This document shows, piece by piece, positions 17,564 through 24,400 of a stretch of DNA of 45,750 nt; positions within the stretch are counted from its first letter, which is position 1; each line of letters opens with the position of its first letter. The notes under the pieces were generated by a model. It did no database searches. It worked only from the letters and a program-made list of their open reading frames with translations, and was not told the origin of the DNA. The stretch is from an uncultured Verrucomicrobiales bacterium (GTDB lineage: Bacteria > Verrucomicrobiota > Verrucomicrobiia > Verrucomicrobiales > Akkermansiaceae): assembly GCA_937905985.1 (NCBI GenBank), contig CALCWC010000095.1, forward strand, positions 1-45,750, written 5' to 3'. Position numbers and translations under genes: made by a program.

Positions 17564-18346
17564 GAATACTACATACCTACAATCCGTACCATCGTGAAAA
17601 ACAAAGAGCCAAAGCCTTCCCACACACTCTGCCACACGGTGATGGCGGCGGTGGCTGCGGCGCTGCTGTCCTCCTGCGTGGCCACGCACAGGCCGGTGTT
17701 CGACTATGGCCGTGAGGGCGAGGGCGTTCTGTTGAAAGGCAGGACGCAGGACGTGAAATACGCCGGAACGAAGATTGAGACTGTGCCGGCAACCGTGTAC
17801 CGTGTGGGTGGCAAGCAGTATGTGGCGGCCCATCCCACCCGTTATGTGCGCCGCGGTAGATCCTGCCTCTTGTCTCCCCTTGATGATTATCTTGCTTACG
17901 ACCCCACCCGCTATGAGGCCAGGCCGGATGAGACCCGCACGCTTTACGGCGAGGTGGTGACGGACCGCCGCACGGGCTGCCTGATGCGCACTCAGGCCCC
18001 CTGGCAGGAGAGCCTGCCGCCCGGTGCCGTGCAACAACAGCCCGACAAGCTGCGCGTTCCCGATGAGGATAGGCGCTACTGCGCCGGGGGCGTGATCTTG
18101 GTGACATCTGACCTGCACACCACTTCGGATGCCCTGTGGGCCTACCCCCTGGGCTCCGCCGCGGCTGTGGCGGATGTGCCTCTCACCGCTGTCGCCATCG
18201 GCGCTGCCATCGTTTCCAGCGGCGCCTATGCAGTCTATGATTGCTTCCAGAGCCACTCATCCCCCGCCAGCCAGAAACAGCCCGAGAACAAGCAGGAAAC
18301 GGAAGAAGCGCCGCAGGCACCTAACTTACAAAATCGTCAATTGTAA
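17561..18346 (+). CDS. Putative lipoprotein of unknown function
   Basis: A 261-residue protein I do not recognise. After a long polar N-terminal stretch, a short hydrophobic helix ends in LLSSC (35-39; MAAVAAALLSSC), which looks like a lipobox with Cys39 as the acylated residue. The true start might be later, close to residue 28. Near the C-terminus another hydrophobic stretch (AAAVADVPLTAVAIGAAIVSS, about 190-212) could be a membrane segment. The tail is polar, rich in Gln, Glu and Lys. The ATG at 17561 is preferred over one two codons upstream because the upstream ATG overlaps the -10 box. It is followed by a membrane-protein gene driven by a nearly identical promoter, so the two are probably co-regulated. 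Confidence 0.65.
   Translation: MEYYIPTIRTIVKNKEPKPSHTLCHTVMAAVAAALLSSCVATHRPVFDYGREGEGVLLKGRTQDVKYAGTKIETVPATVYRVGGKQYVAAHPTRYVRRGRSCLLSPLDDYLAYDPTRYEARPDETRTLYGEVVTDRRTGCLMRTQAPWQESLPPGAVQQQPDKLRVPDEDRRYCAGGVILVTSDLHTTSDALWAYPLGSAAAVADVPLTAVAIGAAIVSSGAYAVYDCFQSHSSPASQKQPENKQETEEAPQAPNLQNRQL
18331..18343 (+). repeat. Short dispersed repeat AAATCGTCAATTG
   Basis: This 13-mer sits at the 3' end of the lipoprotein gene and is also present in inverted orientation at 2675-2687, in the inverted-repeat cluster. CCTAACTT lies close to both copies. It may be the edge of a dispersed intergenic repeat, but two copies are thin evidence. Confidence 0.3.
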
Positions 18347-18352
18347 AAAAAA

Positions 18353-18400
18353 TGAAAAAAAGTTTGTGCATTTCCCCGAACTTGTGCTTATATGGATATG
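18353..18400 (+). promoter_or_regulatory. Shared promoter element, copy 2
   Basis: TTGTGC (18364-18369), an 18-base spacer and TTATAT (18388-18393) behind the same A-tract as copy 1, with three mismatches over 48 bases. The -10 box ends 4 bases before the ATG at 18398 and overlaps the alternative ATG at 18392. Confidence 0.65.
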
Positions 18401-19696
18401 AAGAAACGCATGTGCCAGAACACCACAGAGCCTGAATCACCCCGCTTGCCCGCTGTCCCGAGTGACGCCAAGGTATACAAGCTGCAATACCCGGAGGGGA
18501 AGGAGATGGCGCGTATTGTGGCGGCGCTGGTGCGGCGGCAGATCATGGTGGTGCGCATGAGGGTGCTGGCGCTCCTTGTCCCGCTGGTGGGATTGGCATC
18601 CATCTTGCTTGATTTCGGCAGGGCATACATGATTCCGGCGGGCGTGGGCCTGGCTGTGGGCCTGGCCATTCTGGAGCTTGCATGGCACCAAGTGGTGAAA
18701 CGCCAGGTCAAGCGGCAGGTTCCACTTCTTGCCGGGAAGGAGACAACCCTCACAATCTCTGATGGTGGCCTGGTGCTTGAAAACGATCGCGCCTCCGTCT
18801 ACTATGCCTGGCACCTGCTGTCCAAACCGCATTGGGACCGCAAGCTCGGCTTCCTGAATATCGTCGCCCCCACCGGGGGGCGCGGGATTCCCCTGCACGG
18901 CCTGGACGATGCCCGGCGGGAGGAGGTTTTCAGCGAGATTCAGGCGCGTGTGGGCAAGCAGGGCGGCACCATGCCGCCGCCCCTGGATGCCACGCACGCA
19001 CACCCGCTGAAATTCACGTACGCCCAGCGCCGGGAGGCCTACGATATCCTGGCGACACGCATCAGCAGGCCCTGGCTGACCATACTTGGTCTCTTGGCCA
19101 TGCCCGTGCTCTCCTGGTGGCTGTGCAAGGATCTTGGGTATTCCGTATGGAGCGGGGGCGGGATGGAGAGAGGCCAGCTCTTTCTGTTCATCTTCCTGGT
19201 GTACCTGGTCTACAGACTGGGCTCCACCCTGCTGCACCCCGGAGGGAAGCTCCTGCGCGCTCTTTCCACCGGGAAGGCGCTGCAGATGCGGCCCACCGCC
19301 TACCTCTTCGATGAAGAGCAACGCCTCGTGCTGGTGTTGGCGGGTGAGAACCACTGGGTCGCGGGGGGCTTCGAGGACATCGAGGCCGTGGCGCGCGGCA
19401 AGAGCTGCCGCTTGCTCGTCTCCCGAGGCGCGGACAGCGGCATCGCCCTGCCTCTGGATGCGGAGCTGCCGCCCGGCCTGCCCGCTGAAAAGCCCGCGCG
19501 CCGCCGCAGCCGCCTGGCCATTCCCGCCATCCTGCTCTCCATCCTGGCCTGCATTGGCGCGCTCGTCCTTGCCAATTTCGATTCCCGGGGCACCGCGGTT
19601 GACAGGGAATACCCATGCCCCGCCGAGGAAATGTACGACGAGGTGGCCGCCCCCATCCTCTACCCGGAATTCTGGCGCCCCGCCATCGGCAAGTGA
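18398..19696 (+). CDS. Membrane protein with YcxB-like domains, function unknown
   Basis: A 432-residue protein. Two hydrophobic segments follow a polar N-terminus (about 50-70 and 75-95). Then comes a soluble stretch that resembles the YcxB-like domain (TLTISDGGLVLENDRASVYYAW...FLNIVAP...IPLHGL). Two more hydrophobic segments follow (PWLTILGLLAMPVLSWWL and LFLFIFLVYLVYRL), then a second shorter YcxB-like stretch (AYLFDEEQRLVLVLAGENHW) and a final helix (AIPAILLSILACIGALVLANF). So it looks like an internal duplication of two membrane segments plus one domain. YcxB-like proteins have no settled function. It carries the same promoter as the lipoprotein gene upstream and converges with the RhuM-Doc gene. 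Confidence 0.7.
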   Translation: MKKRMCQNTTEPESPRLPAVPSDAKVYKLQYPEGKEMARIVAALVRRQIMVVRMRVLALLVPLVGLASILLDFGRAYMIPAGVGLAVGLAILELAWHQVVKRQVKRQVPLLAGKETTLTISDGGLVLENDRASVYYAWHLLSKPHWDRKLGFLNIVAPTGGRGIPLHGLDDARREEVFSEIQARVGKQGGTMPPPLDATHAHPLKFTYAQRREAYDILATRISRPWLTILGLLAMPVLSWWLCKDLGYSVWSGGGMERGQLFLFIFLVYLVYRLGSTLLHPGGKLLRALSTGKALQMRPTAYLFDEEQRLVLVLAGENHWVAGGFEDIEAVARGKSCRLLVSRGADSGIALPLDAELPPGLPAEKPARRRSRLAIPAILLSILACIGALVLANFDSRGTAVDREYPCPAEEMYDEVAAPILYPEFWRPAIGK

Positions 19697-19711
19697 CTCG
19701 CCGGGGCGCGC

Positions 19712-20665
19712 CTAGGATTCCGGGGCGAGGAAGTTCATGACGAGCTTCACCATCGTCTCCTTTTCCTCCGGTTTGGACTCGGCAATCATCACCACCATGG
19801 CCACCAGGGTGTGGTCGGCTATCACCTTTTCACCGTTGCGGAACAGAAGCCCGTTCTTCTGGAGGAAGAGCAGGAACACTGCGGCGGCTATGCGCTTGTT
19901 CCCATCGGAAAAAGCGTGGTTCTTGGTGACGAGGTAAAGCAGGTTCGCCCCCTTTTCCTCCGTGGTGGGGTACACGTCCCTGCCGCCGAAGCTCTGGTAG
20001 ATGGCGTTGATGCTGCCCTTGAACGAATCGTCCTTCTCGTTGCCGAACACCGCGCTCTGCGAGCCGTAGGACATGGAATCGATGAGTTCGCGGCATTCAC
20101 GGTAGGTGAGGCGGTAGGTCTCGCCCGCCGCAGCGGGCTTGCCCAGTCTCTGGTGGTCGTAGTCGTCCAGAAGGCGGAGGGATTCCGCATACTGCTGCAC
20201 CACATCCAGCACCTGCCCGGTATCCAGCTGGTGCTCCACGCGCTTCATGACCTTCAGCACGCACGACAAATCATCCAAGCGGTGGCGGTTGGCGGCGTAG
20301 CCTTGCAGCAGGTAGTTGCGGAGCACACCGTTTGCCCAGCGCCGGAACTGCACGCCGCGCGCGGATTTCACGCGGTAGCCCACGGAAATGATCATGTCCA
20401 TGTTGTAGTAGGCCACCTGTCGCACGACCTGCCTTTCACCTTCCTGTTGAACTGTCGCAAAATTTGCGACAGTTGAATCTTCCAGCTCTTCCTTCAATGC
20501 GTTGGAGATGTGCTTGCCGATGGTTTTGACATCGCGGTCGAACAACTCCGCCATCTGCTGGCGGTTCAGCCACACGGTGTCCTGGCGGGCATCCACCAGC
20601 ACGGGAAGCACCAACTCTCCGTCATGGAAAGTCAGCTGGGTGGTAATCTGGGTGTTGGGGTTCAT
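19712..20665 (-). CDS. RhuM-family protein fused to a Doc/Fic domain
   Basis: A 317-residue two-domain protein. Residues 1-125 match the RhuM family: VWLNRQQMAELFDRDVKTIG (31-50), a likely DNA-binding helix-turn-helix, and YYNMDMIISVGYRVKSARG (86-104). Residues about 180-317 form a Fic/Doc domain with HAFSDGNKRIAAA (250-262), the Doc version of HxFx(D/E)GN. GNKR instead of GNGR points towards Doc. Doc of phage P1 phosphorylates and inactivates EF-Tu; classical Fic proteins add AMP. The start at 20665 is chosen because GTGACA-17-TATCAT lies just before it. Two small genes lie upstream on the same strand. Function as a self-regulated toxin or effector is inferred; no classical Phd antitoxin is visible. 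Confidence 0.85.
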   Translation of the reverse strand: MNPNTQITTQLTFHDGELVLPVLVDARQDTVWLNRQQMAELFDRDVKTIGKHISNALKEELEDSTVANFATVQQEGERQVVRQVAYYNMDMIISVGYRVKSARGVQFRRWANGVLRNYLLQGYAANRHRLDDLSCVLKVMKRVEHQLDTGQVLDVVQQYAESLRLLDDYDHQRLGKPAAAGETYRLTYRECRELIDSMSYGSQSAVFGNEKDDSFKGSINAIYQSFGGRDVYPTTEEKGANLLYLVTKNHAFSDGNKRIAAAVFLLFLQKNGLLFRNGEKVIADHTLVAMVVMIAESKPEEKETMVKLVMNFLAPES

Positions 20666-20672
20666 GAGCAGC

Positions 20673-20701
20673 ATGATACCACTGGATGACGCCATTGTCA
20701 C
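20673..20701 (-). promoter_or_regulatory. Predicted promoter of the RhuM-Doc gene
   Basis: On the minus strand: GTGACA (20696-20701), a 17-base spacer, TATCAT (20673-20678), then 7 bases to the ATG at 20665. This again implies a leaderless mRNA. It lets the fusion gene be expressed apart from the two small genes upstream. Confidence 0.55.
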
Positions 20702-20740
20702 GCGGGGAATCCGGAGTGTGCACCATGCTCCGCGTGCTTC

Positions 20741-20944
20741 TCAAAGAATACGCATTTTCCGTATGTTTTCCACCAGGCAGCTGTATGTCTGGTTGTCCTC
20801 GGCGTGGGTGAGGCAAAGATAGTTCTTTTGGAGAGAGATCACCACGCGCTCGTTCTGGTTGACATGGCGGTAAACCTTGATGGTGGAGCGCTTTCCTCCC
20901 CTCTTAACCACGCTTTGCACGCTGCTGAGCTTATAGATTTTCAT
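20741..20944 (-). CDS. Small basic protein of unknown function
   Basis: A 67-residue protein starting MKIYKLSSVQSVVKRGGKRS, basic at its N-terminus and ending in VENIRKMRIL. No family was recognised. Its ATG lies inside the end of the upstream 116-residue gene, with a 14-base overlap in another frame, so translation is probably coupled. The stop is 75 bases before the RhuM-Doc start on the same strand. Size, charge and position would fit a small regulator or antitoxin, but nothing in the sequence proves that. Confidence 0.55.
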   Translation of the reverse strand: MKIYKLSSVQSVVKRGGKRSTIKVYRHVNQNERVVISLQKNYLCLTHAEDNQTYSCLVENIRKMRIL

Positions 20945-21281
20945 GGTGGTAGTGTAATGAAGCCTCAAGGCTGGGGCTGATGCCCTGTTTCATCATGCTG
21001 CACTTGACAACCTCAAGCACGATATCCATCACCTGCTCTTCCGGCACGCCTTTCACCGTGCAGTTTTCCGGGAAAATCCCCCATTGGTCCTCCACCCAGA
21101 TATGGTACGTTTTCCTGTGCTTCCGCCTGCCGCACAAGGACGATTGCGTCAGCCGGAAGCCGTCCCGCACATAAACGATCGGCCGATATTCGTCCCCCGT
21201 TTTCCACAGCTCTATCTTCAGCCAATAATCCGGCTGAACCTCGGGAAACGGCAGTACGAGGTACTCTGTAACGTATTTCAT
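20931..21281 (-). CDS. Hypothetical protein, first gene of a small overlapping pair
   Basis: A 116-residue soluble protein (MKYVTEYLVLPFPEVQPDYW at the start). It is rich in aromatic and charged residues, with an apparent beta-rich first half and a more helical end (PEEQVMDIVLEVVKCSMMKQG). There is no signal peptide or membrane segment. I do not recognise a family. The ATG at 21281 is preceded by the third copy of the shared promoter element, 14 bases after its -10 box. The following 67-residue gene overlaps its last 14 bases, so they form a two-gene unit upstream of the RhuM-Doc gene. Confidence 0.6.
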   Translation of the reverse strand: MKYVTEYLVLPFPEVQPDYWLKIELWKTGDEYRPIVYVRDGFRLTQSSLCGRRKHRKTYHIWVEDQWGIFPENCTVKGVPEEQVMDIVLEVVKCSMMKQGISPSLEASLHYHHENL

Positions 21282-21290
21282 CGTTCTCTA

Positions 21291-21336
21291 TACCCATATA
21301 AGCACGAAATCTCACCCATGCACAACTTTTTTTGAA
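21291..21336 (-). promoter_or_regulatory. Shared promoter element, copy 3 (diverged)
   Basis: On the minus strand: an A-tract, TTGTGC (21320-21325), an 18-base spacer and TTATAT (21296-21301), with the same GTGCTTATATGGGTAT block around the -10 as copies 1 and 2. The spacer centre differs. The ATG of the 116-residue gene is 14 bases past the -10 box, so here a short leader is predicted. Confidence 0.6.
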
Positions 21337-21401
21337 AAAAATGCGAAAATCCGCAAAACGGGGTGACGTTTTTTTGGCTTTTCCGCGGGGGGAGGCGGGG
21401 A

Positions 21402-21407
21402 TAGAAT
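21402..21407 (+). promoter_or_regulatory. Predicted -10 box of uvrA
   Basis: TAGAAT ends 7 bases before the ATG at 21415. No good -35 lies 16-18 bases upstream (the region is TTTTCC). A TTGGCT exists at a 22-base distance. The box overlaps an alternative ATG at 21406, which argues for 21415 as the start. Confidence 0.4.
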
Positions 21408-21414
21408 GGGGGAC

Positions 21415-24400
21415 ATGAAGCGCAAGGGGGACAAGGCCATCCATATTCGCGGGGCGCGCGAGCACAACCTGCAGGGGGTGGATGTGGATATCCCGCTGGG
21501 CGGCATCACGGTGGTGACCGGGCCGAGCGGCAGCGGCAAGACCTCACTGGCCATGAGCACGCTGTATGCGGAGGGTCAGAGGCGCTATGTGGAAACGTTT
21601 TCGCCGTACGTGCGGCAGTTTATGGACCGCATGGACCGCCCGCTGGTGGACGCCGTGGAGAACGTGCCGCCCGCCATTGCGCTGGGCCAGCGCAACTCCG
21701 TCAAAAACTCCCGCTCCACCGTGGGGACCATGACCGGGATGAACGAGTACCTGAAACTCATCTTCTCCCGCATCGCCGTGGGGCGCGATGCCGAGGGCCG
21801 CGTGGTGAAACCCGCCACCCCGCAGGGCGTGGCGGACGAACTGCTGGCCGCCCACGCGGGCGAGGACGCGGTGGTGGCGTTCGCGGTGCAGCCGGTGGGC
21901 ACGCATGCGGAGATGTGCCGCGCGCTTGAGGCGCAAGGCTACCTGCGCGCGCTCTGCGGCGGCGAGGTGGTGCGCCTGTCGGAATCGGATGAAACCGCGC
22001 TTGGCAAAGAAACCTGGCTGGTGGTTCAGGACCGCATCCGCCTGGTGGCGGAATCGCGCGTGCGCCTGATGGAGGCGCTGGAAACGGCCATGCACCTGGG
22101 GCAGGATGCGGCGTTCGTATCCCTGCGCGGCAAGGACGGCGCGTGGCAGGAACCGCGCGAGTACCGCTGCGACTGGTACCCGCTGCCGGAGCCGCGCCCC
22201 GGCCTGTTCAGCGGCAACTCCCCGCTGGGCGCGTGCCCCGCGTGCAAGGGCTACGGCCGCGCCATCGCGTACGACTACGACAAGGGCATCGTCCCGGAGC
22301 TGAGCATCAAAGACGGTGCGCTGAAGATGATATCGTCCGCCACGCTCTCCGCCTGCTACCGCGATTTCGTGCGCGTCAACAAGAAAGAGAAGGCCGTGCG
22401 CATGGATGTGCCGTGGAACAAGCTCATGCAGAAGGAGCGTGATTTCGTGCTGTACGGCAACTGCGGGGACCTGGACCCGTGGGAGGCTTACGATGCCGGG
22501 CGCTGGTACGGCTACAAGGGGATATTCGACGACATGGAGAAGCACGCGCACAAGATGACCGTGCGCATCTTCCTGGCCTACTACCGCGTGTACCGCGTGT
22601 GCCCGGAATGCCACGGCGGGCGCCTGCGCCCGGAGGCCCTGGCCTTCACCATCGGCGGCCTGAGCGTGCCGCAGGTGCAGGCGCTTCCCATGGAGGAGCT
22701 GCTGCCCTGGCTGGACGAGCATGTGCTGCCCGCCGCCGAGCAGGACCGCTCGCTCTCGCAGGCCGCGCGCGAGCTGCGCAGCCGCGTGGCGTACCTGTGC
22801 GACGTCGGCCTGGGCTACATTGCATCCAACCGCCTGACACGCTCGCTGAGCGGCGGCGAAATCGAGCGCGTGAGCCTCACCGCGTGCCTGGGCGCCGCGC
22901 TCACCGAAACGCTTTTCGTGCTGGACGAGCCAACCGTGGGGCTGCACCTGCGCGACACCGCGCGACTCATCGCCGCCATGCGCCGGCTCTCCCACCGCGG
23001 CAACACGCTGGTGGTGGTGGAGCATGAGGAGGCCGTGATGCGCGCGGCAGACCACCTGGTGGACATGGGGCCCTCCAGCGGCAGCGGCGGCGGCAGGCTG
23101 ATGTACTCCGGTTCGCCGCAGGGCATCCTGAAGCATGGCGAGTCGCTCACCGGGCTGTACCTGAGCGGCAAGCGAGAGGTGCCCATCCCCGCGCGCCGTC
23201 GCAAGGGCAAGGGCCGCATCCGCATCAGCGGCGCCAACTGCCACAACCTGAAAAACTTTTCCGTGGACATCCCGCTGGGCGTGTACAACTGCCTCACCGG
23301 CGTGTCCGGCAGCGGCAAGAGCTCCCTCGCGTGCCAGGTGCTGTACGGCTCCGTGCATCCCGAATCCCTCGACGACGAGGAGGAGGTGAAATCCATCAGC
23401 GGGCTGGACAAGGTGCGCGAGGTGGTGCTGGTGGACCAGAGCCCCATCATGCGCACGCCGCGCTCCACTCCCGCCGTGTACATCGGCATCTTCAACGACA
23501 TGCGCACCCTGCTCTGCGACGAGCCCGCCGCCAAGGCGCGCGGCTTGAAGCCCGGCTACTTCTCGTTCAACTGCGAGGGCGGGCGCTGCCCGCGCTGCTC
23601 CGGCCTGGGCGTGGAGAAGGTGGAGATGCAGTTCCTGTCCGACATCTTCGTGCCTTGCGCGCTGTGCCACGGCACGCGCTACACCCCGGAGGCCCTCTCC
23701 ATCACCCACCACGGTCTCAGCATTGCAGACATGCTGGCCTTGGATGTGCACAGCGCGCTGCGGTTCTTCACAGAGCACGGCAGCGCGCGCGCCCGCCGCA
23801 TCGCGCAGCGCCTCCTGCTGCTGGAAGACGTGGGGCTGGGGCACCTCACGCTCGGCCAGCCGCTCAACACGCTTTCCGGCGGCGAGAACCAGCGTCTCAA
23901 GCTCGCGCAGATTCTCACAGAGACCGAAGGGGCATCCGCCGAGGCGCGCGGTGGCCGCCTGCTCATTCTGGACGAGCCCGGCACAGGGCTGCACTTCCGC
24001 GACATCGAGGTGCTGCTGCGCGTGTTCAAGAACCTGGTGGACCAGGGCAACACCCTGCTCGTCATCGAGCACAACATGGAGCTCGTCAAGTGCGCCGACC
24101 ACGTCATCGACCTCGGCCCGGAGGGCGGCACGGGCGGCGGCCACATCGTGGCCCAGGGCACGCCGGAGGAAGTGGCCGCCTGCCCGCACGGCTACACCGC
24201 GCGATACCTCGCCGCAGCCCTGCACCATGATGTGGACGAGCTGCCCAGCGCCGCCGCGGAGGATTTCGACCCCGGCGTGCCGGAGGGCGTCATCGCCCTG
24301 CGCGGCGCGCGACACCACCAGCTCAAGAACATTGATGTGGACATCCCGCGCGACGAGATGACCGTGGTCACCGGCCTCTCCGGCAGCGGCAAGAGCACCC

